64,000 nucleotides of DNA from Actinophytocola sp036555685. GTDB lineage: Bacteria; Actinomycetota; Actinomycetes; Mycobacteriales; Pseudonocardiaceae. Under the pieces are notes generated by a model. The model was not told the DNA's origin, did not search any database, and worked only from the letters and a program-made list of their open reading frames with translations. Positions 8,847 through 18,580 of the stretch are shown here, piece by piece. The stretch is taken from the NCBI RefSeq assembly GCF_036555685.1, contig NZ_DATBKY010000273.1, forward strand, positions 4,065 through 68,064, in the 5' to 3' direction. The number at the start of each line of letters is the position of its first letter. The stretch's first letter is position 1. A program made the translations under genes and the position numbers.

Positions 8847-10439
8847 ATGGTCAGGTTGGATCGGCTGGTCAACGTGCTCGGCGGGTACGGGCTGCGGCTG
8901 TCCCGGTGCCCGGTGCCGCGGTCGACCGAGCTGCGCAGCGTGGTGCTGCCCGAGCAGGCCGGCGGGCGCACGGTGGTGGGGGACGTGCTGCTCGCCGTCG
9001 GCGCGGACACGGTCCAGGAGGCGGTTGGCTGGGCGTCGGCCGCACATGCCGCGGTCGTCCTCGTGCGGGACGACGCCGATTCGGCAGGTCCAGCGAGCAC
9101 ACCGGGCTCGGCCGGGCAGGACGCGCCGGTCGCGGTGCTGGTCGTCGACCCCGCGGTGGCCTGGAGCGAGGTGGCGGCCGTCGTGTACGGCCTCGTGCTC
9201 GAGGGCCGGGAAACCGAGTCCGGCCGGGGCCCGACCGACCTGTTCGCGCTGGCCGACAGCCTCGCCGAGGCGATCGGCGGTGCGGTGACCATCGAGGATC
9301 GGCTCGCGCGGGTGCTGGCCTACTCCAGCCTGCAGCAGCACGCCGATCGGGCACGCGCGGAGACCATCCTCGGCCGGGAGGCTCCGGAACCGTTGCGGGC
9401 GTTGTTCGCCGACCGAGGGGTGACGAAGCACCTGGCATCCTCGGACGATCCGCTGTTCGTGGCCGAAGACCCCGACCACGGCCTCACCGGGCGCATGGTG
9501 GTGGCCGTCCGGGCGGGCCGGGAACTGCTCGGTTCGGTGTGGGTGGCCTGCCGCGAACCCCTCGACGGCACGCGGCGCCGCGCACTGACCGACGGCGCGC
9601 GAACGGTGGCACTGCACCTGCTGCGCTCCCGGGCCAGTGCCGACCTCGAACGCCAGGTCGAGACCGACCTGGTCATGCGGCTGCTGGAAGGGACGGCGGA
9701 CGCCGCCACCGTGGTGAGCAGGCTGGGTCTGGCGCAGGGGCGGATGCGGGTCATCGCCGTCCGCGCCCACACCGCCGAGCAGGAGCGGCACGCGGCGCTG
9801 TTGCTCACCTTCGACCGGGCGACGACCGGGTTCGGGTGGTCGCGTCCCGGTCGTAGCGCGCTGGCCGGCAACACCGTCTACACGGTGCTGCCAGGCGACG
9901 ACGCCCCCACCGCCGGCGCCTGGGTCGCCTCGTTGCGGGCCGCGCTGCCGGCGCATCTCATGCTCTCGGCGGGTATCAGCGCACCGGCCGCTTCCGAAGA
10001 GCTGCCCGCCGCGCGGCAGGAAGCCGACGAGTGCCTGGCACTCCACGAAACCCGGGGCGCGGGCAGCCGGCCACCGGTCTACGAGGAGTCGTGGGATGAC
10101 ATCCTGCTGCAGAGGCTCCGCACCGCCGCACGATCAGGACGTGCTCCGGCGCGCGGGCCGGTGGCCGAGCTGCGCCGCCACGACCTCGAGCACGCCACGC
10201 AGTACATCCCGACACTGCGCGCGTGGTTGCGGGCCCAAGGCGACTCCGCGGAAGCGGGCCAGTTGCTCGGCGTCCACGAGAACACCATCCGCTACCGGCT
10301 CCGCAAGATGGGCGAGCTCACCGCACTCGACCTCCGCGACGGCAGCAAGCGCGTCGCCATGACCATCGAGCTCGCCGCCCTCCACGACCAACCGGTTTCC
10401 GAGACCGGCCAACCACTGTCTATTCCAGACAAGCGGTGA
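8847..10439 (+). CDS. PucR-family transcriptional regulator
   Basis: 530 aa. Domain order matches full-length PucR regulators. An N-terminal PucR-type sensor domain (about 1-120) has the GDVLLAVGADTVQEAVGWASAAHAAVVLV pattern, a central GGDEF-like region spans about 280-420, and a C-terminal helix-turn-helix reads LLGVHENTIRYRLRKMGELTALDL. Relatives respond to purines, amino acids or organic acids. ATG 8847 is preceded by GGGAG at the right spacing; a GTG twelve bases upstream is possible. It sits directly before the ketoacyl synthase operon and its 3' end overlaps one of two short palindromes, so it is the likely regulator of that operon. Confidence 0.88.
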   Translation: MVRLDRLVNVLGGYGLRLSRCPVPRSTELRSVVLPEQAGGRTVVGDVLLAVGADTVQEAVGWASAAHAAVVLVRDDADSAGPASTPGSAGQDAPVAVLVVDPAVAWSEVAAVVYGLVLEGRETESGRGPTDLFALADSLAEAIGGAVTIEDRLARVLAYSSLQQHADRARAETILGREAPEPLRALFADRGVTKHLASSDDPLFVAEDPDHGLTGRMVVAVRAGRELLGSVWVACREPLDGTRRRALTDGARTVALHLLRSRASADLERQVETDLVMRLLEGTADAATVVSRLGLAQGRMRVIAVRAHTAEQERHAALLLTFDRATTGFGWSRPGRSALAGNTVYTVLPGDDAPTAGAWVASLRAALPAHLMLSAGISAPAASEELPAARQEADECLALHETRGAGSRPPVYEESWDDILLQRLRTAARSGRAPARGPVAELRRHDLEHATQYIPTLRAWLRAQGDSAEAGQLLGVHENTIRYRLRKMGELTALDLRDGSKRVAMTIELAALHDQPVSETGQPLSIPDKR

Positions 10440-10468
10440 ACGGCCGTGATTGTCCACTACGGACAATC
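10417..10468. promoter_or_regulatory. Two related palindromes between pucR and the KAS III operon
   Basis: Site 1 is TGTCT-5-AGACA (10417-10431), inside the last codons of pucR. Site 2 is GATTGTCC-5-GGACAATC (10448-10468), a perfect eight-base arm pair. Both have a five-base spacer and a TGTC/GACA core; their centres are 34 bases apart. They are likely binding sites for a dimeric regulator, most simply the adjacent PucR protein, acting on the operon that starts at 10698. Confidence 0.5.
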
Positions 10469-10697
10469 GTGGCCAGGTTCGGCCGGATGCGGCGAGCGGG
10501 ACTCCAGCAGCTGCGCCGTTGGCGGCGCCGGCCGCTGTCGTAGCTCGCCGCTCTGCCGAACGTGCGCGCGACGTCGGGAATTGGATATGGGGTGTCGGCC
10601 AGAGGGTCCGGCCGGAGGCCGGGCGGTTCTAGCGTTTCTCGGTGTTCTTCACGGGTTTCGCGAAGGCGACTTGCGACGCGAAAGGCTTTGTCACTCG

Positions 10698-11690
10698 ATG
10701 AACACCACGATCCTGGGGACCGGGTCATACCTCCCGAAAGAGGTGTTGACCAGCGAAGAGCTCGATGTTCGGCTCGGCGTCGACGCGGGTTGGATCTTCG
10801 ACAAGACGCTGATCCGCGAACGTCGGGTCGCGGCTCCGCACGAGGCGTCCTCCGACCTGGCGACCGAAGCAGCGCAGCGCGCGCTCGACGCGGCCTGTGT
10901 GGACGCCGCCGACGTTGATCTCATCGTCCTCGCGACCTCGACGCCGGATCAGCCGCTGCCCGCGACCGCCTGCCTCGTCCAGCGCAATCTCGGTGCGACG
11001 GGTGCCGCCGCGTTCGACGTGGGCGCCGTGTGCACCGGTTTCGTCTACGCCCTGTCCGTCGCCGACGCGATGCTGGCCGCGAATCCTCAGTACGAGGCGG
11101 CGCTCGTCATCGGTGTGGACACGTACTCGCGGATCCTCGACTACACCGACCGGCGCACCGCCTGCCTTTTCGGCGACGGAGCGGGTGCGGTCGTGCTCGG
11201 CCGCAGTGCCGGGACGGCCGGGATACTCGGCGGCGTGCTCGGCGCGGACGGGTCGCTCGCCGACCTCGTCCAGATCCCGGGTGGTGGCAGTAGAAAGCCG
11301 GCGAGTGCGGACACCGTCGAGCACGGTGATCACTTCTTCAAGATGCGTGGCCGCGAGGTTCGCACGGTCACCGGAGCGGCCATCTCGGGTCTGATCGACG
11401 ACGTACTGAAATCGGCCGGCGTCACGATGGACGACGTCGATCTCGTCGTACCGCACCAGGCGAACGGCGTGATGATGCGGGAGTGGTCCGACAAGCTGGG
11501 GATCGGCTCCGACGTGATGCACATGACCGTCGGCACCACCGGCAACACCGGCGCGGCGTCCGTTCCCATCTGCCTGGACGACGCCGCGCGGGCCGATCGG
11601 CTGGCCGCCGGGGACATCGTCCTGTTGGTGGCATTCGGCGGCGGGTTCACCTGGGGTGGCCACGTCCTGCGCTGGAATGGATGTGTGTGA
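10698..11690 (+). CDS. 3-oxoacyl-ACP synthase III (FabH-like ketoacyl synthase)
   Basis: 330 aa, the full length of KAS III enzymes, which condense an acyl-CoA with malonyl-ACP or transfer acyl groups. The triad is visible: Cys112 in DVGAVCTGF, His253 in VPHQAN and Asn283 in TTGNTGAASVP. The start TTILGTGSYLPKEVLTSEEL is typical. Not being in a fab operon but coupled to an SDR and a PapA-like acyltransferase, it is more likely a specialised acyl-chain starter or ester-forming KAS III than housekeeping FabH. Its stop overlaps the SDR start by one base. A palindrome 230 bases upstream may control it. Confidence 0.92.
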   Translation: MNTTILGTGSYLPKEVLTSEELDVRLGVDAGWIFDKTLIRERRVAAPHEASSDLATEAAQRALDAACVDAADVDLIVLATSTPDQPLPATACLVQRNLGATGAAAFDVGAVCTGFVYALSVADAMLAANPQYEAALVIGVDTYSRILDYTDRRTACLFGDGAGAVVLGRSAGTAGILGGVLGADGSLADLVQIPGGGSRKPASADTVEHGDHFFKMRGREVRTVTGAAISGLIDDVLKSAGVTMDDVDLVVPHQANGVMMREWSDKLGIGSDVMHMTVGTTGNTGAASVPICLDDAARADRLAAGDIVLLVAFGGGFTWGGHVLRWNGCV

Positions 11691-12433
11691 TGGACTTTAC
11701 GGGTCGAACTGTCGTCATCACCGGTGCGAGCCGCGGGTTCGGGCGCGCGCTCGCCGAGTGCTTCGCTAAGCAGGGTGCGCAGCTGGGGCTGCTCGCCCGG
11801 GACGGCACCGCGCTCGCCGACCTCGCCGCGGCGCTGCCGACCCATACGGTCGCGGTGTCGTGCGACGTCACCGACGCCGACGCGGTGTCCGACGCGTTCG
11901 AGCGGATCGCGGCCCGGTTCGAGGGGATCGACGCCGTCGTGGCCAACGCCGGGGTGACGCTGGGCAACAAGCGGGCGCAGAACCTGCCCGTAGACGTGTG
12001 GCGCAAGGTGATCGATGTCAACCTCACCGGCGCGTATCTGACCGCCCGCGCGGCCCACCCCTACCTTGCCCGGTCGCGTTCGGCGCGGCTCGTGTTGGTC
12101 TCGTCGTGCATGGCACGCACGCCGCGCCACGGGGTCAGTGCCTACGCCGTCTCGAAGGCGGGCGTCGAAGGACTCGCCAAGGCACTGGCCGTCGACTGGG
12201 CGGCCGACTCGATCACGGTCAACGCGGTCGCGCCCGGCTTCCTCAACGTCGGGATGGGTGCGGTCGTCGACCAGAACGAGCGCTACCGGGAACAGGTACT
12301 CGTACGCACCCCCGCGTCCCGCCTCGGCGACGTGCACGAGGTGGTCGACACCGTGTTGTTCCTCGCCGGAGAAGCAGCCAGCTACATCACCGGGCACACC
12401 CTTGCCGTCGACGGCGGGTACGGCCTCGACTGA
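11690..12433 (+). CDS. Short-chain dehydrogenase/reductase
   Basis: 247 aa classical SDR. It shows the cofactor motif VVITGASRGFGRAL, the NAG loop (VVANAGV), catalytic Ser in VLVSSCMA and the YAVSK active-site Tyr/Lys. LLARD after beta 2 favours NADP(H). It ends YITGHTLAVDGGYGLD as FabG-type reductases do. The start ATG 11690 overlaps the upstream stop. Following a KAS III it could reduce the beta-keto product to a beta-hydroxyacyl chain; that role is inferred from position. Confidence 0.9.
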   Translation: MDFTGRTVVITGASRGFGRALAECFAKQGAQLGLLARDGTALADLAAALPTHTVAVSCDVTDADAVSDAFERIAARFEGIDAVVANAGVTLGNKRAQNLPVDVWRKVIDVNLTGAYLTARAAHPYLARSRSARLVLVSSCMARTPRHGVSAYAVSKAGVEGLAKALAVDWAADSITVNAVAPGFLNVGMGAVVDQNERYREQVLVRTPASRLGDVHEVVDTVLFLAGEAASYITGHTLAVDGGYGLD

Positions 12434-12448
12434 CCACGAAGGACAACC

Positions 12449-13621
12449 GTGACCCTCATCCGCCATCTCGACCGGTACGAAGTAGCCCACCTCAACGCAC
12501 CGACCGCCTTCGTCACCGAATGTGTCGGCGAGCTTGACGACGTCGCGCTCGCCGGCGCGTATCGGATGCTCTGCCAGCGGTATCCGGCGCTGCACGGTCG
12601 CGTGTGGCACGACGGACACGGCTACGTCCTCGACTCCACCAACGGCGCCGGCGCCCGGTTCCGCTCGACGTGGATGGAGGACGACGGCTACCCGAGAGAC
12701 ATCGCCGCCGAGTGGGACGTCGGACATTCATTGTCGGCAGTGATCGTGGAGCGGCAGCAGGGCAAACGGGCGCGCGTCGCCCTTTACCTGGATCATTGCG
12801 TCGGCGATGGCAAGCACATGTATGCACTCTGCAAATTGCTGTGGCGGCTGTACGCGGACATCGTCGCCGGCACCAGGATCGCCACTCCGTTGCTCCCGCC
12901 GTCGCTGCCTGATCCGCCGCTGACGGTGCTGAGCGATCGTCTGGGCGCCGCCTGCTCGGCCCCGACGCTCGCCGGGCCGGTGTCCGCGGCGTTGCCGACG
13001 TTGCGGTACCGGCGGAGCCTGCTCACCGCGGCCGACACGGCGGCGCTCGTGTCCCGTGCCCGGGCGGCCGGCGTGTCGGTGTACGGGCTGCTCGCGGCGG
13101 CCGTGGTGGGCGGGCAGCGCGCATTGCTCGGCGAGATGTCGCCGACGACGATCTGGGCGGTGGTGGACCTGCGTGCGCGGGTCGAGCCGCAGGTCGGGCC
13201 TACCGACACGACCAACTTCGCAAGCGCGGTCACCGTCGAGGCGACCAGCACCGGCGTCGTCCCGGTCGCTCGCGACGTCCGTGCCACGGTGCTCGCGGCG
13301 ATCGCCGACCGGGAGCCGCACCACAACATGCTCGACGACTCGGTCGGCGACGCCATGAACTACCCGCGGGCGAATCTGGGCGCGGCGATCGTGAGCAACC
13401 TGGGTGCCGTGCCCGAGTTGACGGCTTCGCCAGATCTGTCGATTGCCGACTTCTGGATCTGGCCCTATGGCTGGCGCCAGCGGTACCCGATGTACATGGC
13501 GAGCACGTACGGCGGCCGGCTGGGCATCGACATGGTCTTTCGCGCGGACGTCTACGACGACCCGACGGTCGACAAAGTCGTCGACGCGGTGACGTCGGAA
13601 TTGACCGCGGCGCGCGTGTAA
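12449..13621 (+). CDS. Condensation-fold acyltransferase, PapA/wax-ester-synthase-like
   Basis: 390 aa. The active-site pattern HxxxDG appears as DHCVGDG (His116, Asp120, Gly121). The two-lobe layout, with SVYGLLAAAVVGGQRALLG and VDLRARVEPQVGPTDTTNFAS in the second lobe, matches the CoA-dependent acyltransferase/condensation superfamily, closest in look to the PapA5 group that esterifies alcohols with acyl chains. GTG start 15 bases after the SDR stop. With KAS III and SDR upstream, the three could make and transfer a beta-hydroxy or beta-keto acyl chain to an alcohol or amine. The acceptor is unknown. Confidence 0.8.
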   Translation: MTLIRHLDRYEVAHLNAPTAFVTECVGELDDVALAGAYRMLCQRYPALHGRVWHDGHGYVLDSTNGAGARFRSTWMEDDGYPRDIAAEWDVGHSLSAVIVERQQGKRARVALYLDHCVGDGKHMYALCKLLWRLYADIVAGTRIATPLLPPSLPDPPLTVLSDRLGAACSAPTLAGPVSAALPTLRYRRSLLTAADTAALVSRARAAGVSVYGLLAAAVVGGQRALLGEMSPTTIWAVVDLRARVEPQVGPTDTTNFASAVTVEATSTGVVPVARDVRATVLAAIADREPHHNMLDDSVGDAMNYPRANLGAAIVSNLGAVPELTASPDLSIADFWIWPYGWRQRYPMYMASTYGGRLGIDMVFRADVYDDPTVDKVVDAVTSELTAARV

Positions 13622-13673
13622 CCCAACCGTTAACTCGCCGGGAAGGACGCGAACCGTATACGCGTGTTTCCAT

Positions 13674-14855
13674 GTGCCCATGCGGGCCGTGCCGACCAAC
13701 GATGTTTTCGCGGCCGTTGCCGCGACACTCTCGGAAGCCACGGACGCCGTCTCCGAGCGCACGATCGCGGAGGTGTATCAGGAGCTGCCCTCGTACGCGG
13801 GCGTTCCGTTCACCGGCCTGCGGGCGTCCACCCAGCGGAACCTCGACATCGCGGTGCGCGCACTACGGGCCAATCGGGCACCGCGCCCGGACGAGCTTCC
13901 CGAAGCGTGGATCACCGTCACGGAGCGGGTGCAGCAGGGGGTTCCGGTCGAGGACATGATGCGTGCCTACCGCATCAACATCGGCGTGATCGAGGCCAGG
14001 TTCGTCGAGTTGGCGCAGGAGGCCGAGGTCGCGTCCAACCTCGTGCTGGCCGGCTCCCGGCTACTGTGGTCGGTCGGCGACGCGTTCACGACGCAGATCG
14101 CACTCGTCTACCAGGAACTGCGTATCGAGCACGCGCTGTACGACGCGCAGCGGAAAGCCGAGTTCATCCACGCTCTGCTCACCGGGAGACTCGAGCGAAC
14201 CGAGGTCGCCAGCCAGAGCGTCTTGTTCGGACTGGATCCCACCACCTGCTACTTCGCCGTCCGGGGCCGCAGCCGGGCGGCCGGCAACGTGGAGCCGACG
14301 CGCCGCCAGCTCGAGCAGCGCGGAAGCACCTCGTGCCGCAGCGGCCTGATCGGGATCGTCGGCGGCGATCTCGCGGGTGTCGTGGCGCGTGCCCCGGGGG
14401 ACACCTCCGATCTGGTGCTCGGTATGGGGCCGCAGGCGATCTTGGCCGATGTCGCGGACTCCTTCCGGACCGCGGGGCGTGTCCTCGAGGCGGCCTGGCG
14501 GCTGGGCCGTACCGGTGTGCTGACGCTCGCGGACCTGTCGTGGCGACTGTCGGCGGTCGCGGACCGCGAGGTCGCCGACTACCTCACCGGTCGCTACCTC
14601 ACTCCGCTGCACCAGCACGGTGAGTTCGGCAGGCTGCTGCTGGACACGGTGCGCGCCTTCCTCGCCAACGGCCTCAGCACCGCGGCGACCGCGGCGGAGC
14701 TCGTCGTACACCCCAACACCTTGCGCCACCGGTTGCACAAGTTCGGCGAGTTGACCGGAGCCTCGCTCACGTGCACCAACGACGTGGTCGAGGTGACCTG
14801 GGCGTTGGAGCTGGCCACCATCGACACGGACGCGCGAGAAGCCGACCAGGCGTAA
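13674..14855 (+). CDS. PucR/CdaR-type regulator lacking the PucR sensor domain
   Basis: 393 aa. The N-terminal two thirds are all-helical (RTIAEVYQELPSYAGVPFTGLRAS...MMRAYRINIGVIEARFVELA), a pattern seen in many actinomycete PucR relatives in place of the classical sensor. The C terminus is the PucR helix-turn-helix AAELVVHPNTLRHRLHKFGELTGASL. GTG 13674 or ATG 13680 are both plausible; neither has a clear ribosome site. The position between two operons, with a seven-base-arm palindrome just after its stop, suggests it controls the thiolase-ABC operon. Confidence 0.8.
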   Translation: MPMRAVPTNDVFAAVAATLSEATDAVSERTIAEVYQELPSYAGVPFTGLRASTQRNLDIAVRALRANRAPRPDELPEAWITVTERVQQGVPVEDMMRAYRINIGVIEARFVELAQEAEVASNLVLAGSRLLWSVGDAFTTQIALVYQELRIEHALYDAQRKAEFIHALLTGRLERTEVASQSVLFGLDPTTCYFAVRGRSRAAGNVEPTRRQLEQRGSTSCRSGLIGIVGGDLAGVVARAPGDTSDLVLGMGPQAILADVADSFRTAGRVLEAAWRLGRTGVLTLADLSWRLSAVADREVADYLTGRYLTPLHQHGEFGRLLLDTVRAFLANGLSTAATAAELVVHPNTLRHRLHKFGELTGASLTCTNDVVEVTWALELATIDTDAREADQA

Positions 14856-14875
14856 CACGCGCTCCGCCGCTTCGC

Positions 14876-14895
14876 CGTTGTGCACATCCACAACG
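14876..14895. promoter_or_regulatory. Palindrome upstream of the thiolase operon
   Basis: Perfect arms CGTTGTG and CACAACG with a six-base spacer, 21 bases after the regulator stop and 90 bases before the thiolase start. This is a likely operator for the nine-gene operon. It is similar in kind, but not in sequence, to the palindromes at 10417-10468. Confidence 0.5.
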
Positions 14896-14984
14896 TATGT
14901 GCGCCGCGCGTTGGTGCCGCGCCTCTCGATCCACGGCGACCGGCAGGCGATCGTTGATGTACCGCATCGACGAGGAGTGCCGCC

Positions 14985-16163
14985 ATGACACCCCAGGTCT
15001 GGATCACCGGAACAGGGATGACCCGCTTCGGCGTCCACAATGGCGACTCCACGGCCGATCTCGTTCGAGAGGCGGTCAGCGAAGCCCTGGCAGACGCCGG
15101 GACTGCGCTCGAAGACGTCGACGCGGTCTTCTACGGCAGCGCCGCGCAGGGCGCGCTGGAGGGGCAGCTGATGATCGCCGGGCAGATCGCGCTGCGCAAG
15201 ATGGGCCTGACCAGGTCGCCCGTGTTCAATGTGGAGAACGCCTGCGCCACCGGAGCAACCGCGCTGAACCTGGCGATCGCCCAGGTTCGCTCCGGTGGTG
15301 CGGACGTTGTGGTGGCGGTCGGGGCCGAGCGGATGAACGTCGGCGCCCGCGCCGACGTGCTCCGGATCTTCGACGGAGCCGTCGACGTGTCCGAGCCACG
15401 ATCGCCGGCCCCGGCCGCCGAGCACAGCCTGTTCATGGACATCTACGCGGCGATGGCCCGCGACCACATGGCGAAGTTCGGCACCTCCCGCCACCAGCTC
15501 GCCGCCGTGGCTTCGAAGAACCACGGCCATGCAGTCCACAATCCACTCGCGCGGTACCGCACCGCGATGAGCGTCGAGGAGGTCCTGGCGGCGCGGCCGG
15601 TGACGTATCCGCTGACCGTACCGATGTGCGCGCCGATCACCGATGGCGCCGCCGCGGTCGTCGTGTGTGGCCCGCGCGCCGCACACCGCCACGGCCGGGC
15701 GGTGCGGGTGCTGGCGAGCGTCGCCGGCAGCGGAACCGACCGTGACCTCGCCGACTACGACCAGCACATCACCCGGCTGCTCGCGACCCGGGCATACGAG
15801 CAGGCGGGCGTTGGACCCGGGGACGTCTCGGTGGCCGAGGTCCACGACGCGACATCGTTCGCCGAGGTCCTCCAGACCGAGATGCTGGGTCTGTGCGAGG
15901 TCGGCGACGGCGGTCCCGCCGCGGAGCGGGGAGAGACGTCGTTGGGCGGACGCATTCCGGTGAACCCGTCCGGGGGTCTTGTGTCCAAAGGACACCCTTT
16001 GGGCGCGACAGGCCTGGCACAGATCCACGAACTCGTCGCACAACTACGTGGCACCGCCGGCCGGCGGCAGGTGCCTGGGGCAAGGGTGGCGATAGCCGAG
16101 AACGCCGGTGGCTTCCACGCCGGCGAAGAGGCAGTCGCCGTCATCACGGTACTGGGTGGATAA
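14985..16163 (+). CDS. Thiolase-family protein (SCP-x-like)
   Basis: 392 aa. The thiolase fold shows the nucleophile region VENACATGATALNLAIAQVRSG, GHPLGATGLAQIHEL with the conserved His, and a C-terminal ENAGGFH loop. The second active-site Cys of classical acetyl-CoA C-acetyltransferases is replaced, as in SCP-x/non-specific lipid-transfer thiolases that cleave branched or sterol-type beta-ketoacyl-CoAs. ATG 14985 with GAGGAG nearby. First gene of a nine-gene operon; the acyl-CoA ligase starts 12 bases later, which suggests CoA-thioester breakdown, though condensation is also possible. Confidence 0.88.
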   Translation: MTPQVWITGTGMTRFGVHNGDSTADLVREAVSEALADAGTALEDVDAVFYGSAAQGALEGQLMIAGQIALRKMGLTRSPVFNVENACATGATALNLAIAQVRSGGADVVVAVGAERMNVGARADVLRIFDGAVDVSEPRSPAPAAEHSLFMDIYAAMARDHMAKFGTSRHQLAAVASKNHGHAVHNPLARYRTAMSVEEVLAARPVTYPLTVPMCAPITDGAAAVVVCGPRAAHRHGRAVRVLASVAGSGTDRDLADYDQHITRLLATRAYEQAGVGPGDVSVAEVHDATSFAEVLQTEMLGLCEVGDGGPAAERGETSLGGRIPVNPSGGLVSKGHPLGATGLAQIHELVAQLRGTAGRRQVPGARVAIAENAGGFHAGEEAVAVITVLGG

Positions 16164-16175
16164 CGGGAGACCACT

Positions 16176-17732
<1,557 letters not shown>

Positions 17733-17758
17733 GCACCCCGGATCACGAGGAGATGGCC

Positions 17759-18580
17759 ATGAACGATCTTGGACTCGACGGCAGCGTCGCGATCGTCACG
17801 GGCGCGGGCTCGCTCGCTCCGGGCATCGGCAACGGGAAGGCCGCGGCCGTCCTGCTGGCGGAGGCCGGCGCGAAGGTCATGCTCGTCGACCGGTCGCTCG
17901 ACAACATGAAGGAAACGCTCGAACTCATCGCCGAGCGGGGCGGTGACTGCGTACCGGTCACGGCCGACGTGTCCGATGAGGCCGGTTGCGCGGGCGTCGT
18001 GGCCTCCGCGATGGACACCTGGGGGCGCGTCGACGTCCTCGTCAACAACGTGGGCACCGCGGGGCCCGCCGGCACCGTGGTGGACGTGGCCGTCGACGCA
18101 TGGGACGCGTGCCTGCGGGTCAACGTCACGTCGATGCTCCTGATGTCCCGGTTCGCCATCCCGCACATGCGGGCGGCCGGCGCCGGTTCGATCGTCAACA
18201 TCTCCTCGGTCCTCGGGATGCGCGGCGGCCACCCGGCGATCGCGTACCCGACCACCAAGGCGGCGATCATCGGGCTGACCAAGTCGATGGCCGTGCACCA
18301 CGGCCCGGACGGCATCCGGGTCAACGCCGTCGCACCTGGATTCGCCTACACACCCATGGTCTACGCCCAGGGCCTGTCCGAGGAGAACCGCGAGCGGCGC
18401 AGGCTCGCCGCCCCGCTGCACACCGAGGGAACCGGCTGGGACACCGGGGAGGCGGTGCTGTTCCTGGCGAGCGACCGATCGCGCTGGATGACCGGCACGG
18501 TCCTGGTCGTCGACGGCGGACTCACCGCGAGCGCCGGCATGACCGGCGACATGAGCGTGACCGCCCGGGACACCCCATGA
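17759..18580 (+). CDS. Short-chain dehydrogenase/reductase
   Basis: 273 aa SDR. The cofactor motif is slightly extended (VTGAGSLAPGIGNGKAAA), then LVDRSLDN with an acidic residue after beta 2 favouring NAD(H), NNVGTAG, SSVLGMRGG and YPTTK as the catalytic Tyr/Lys. ATG 17759 is chosen because the GAGGAG ribosome site fits it; the in-frame ATG at 17753 is too close. The stop overlaps the CocE start (ATGA). It probably oxidises a hydroxyacyl-CoA or alcohol intermediate in the operon pathway. Confidence 0.88.
   Translation: MNDLGLDGSVAIVTGAGSLAPGIGNGKAAAVLLAEAGAKVMLVDRSLDNMKETLELIAERGGDCVPVTADVSDEAGCAGVVASAMDTWGRVDVLVNNVGTAGPAGTVVDVAVDAWDACLRVNVTSMLLMSRFAIPHMRAAGAGSIVNISSVLGMRGGHPAIAYPTTKAAIIGLTKSMAVHHGPDGIRVNAVAPGFAYTPMVYAQGLSEENRERRRLAAPLHTEGTGWDTGEAVLFLASDRSRWMTGTVLVVDGGLTASAGMTGDMSVTARDTP

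Noticed and set aside
13655..13662. CGTATACG palindrome before the second PucR-type gene
   Set aside because: Eight bases only, expected by chance at this scale.
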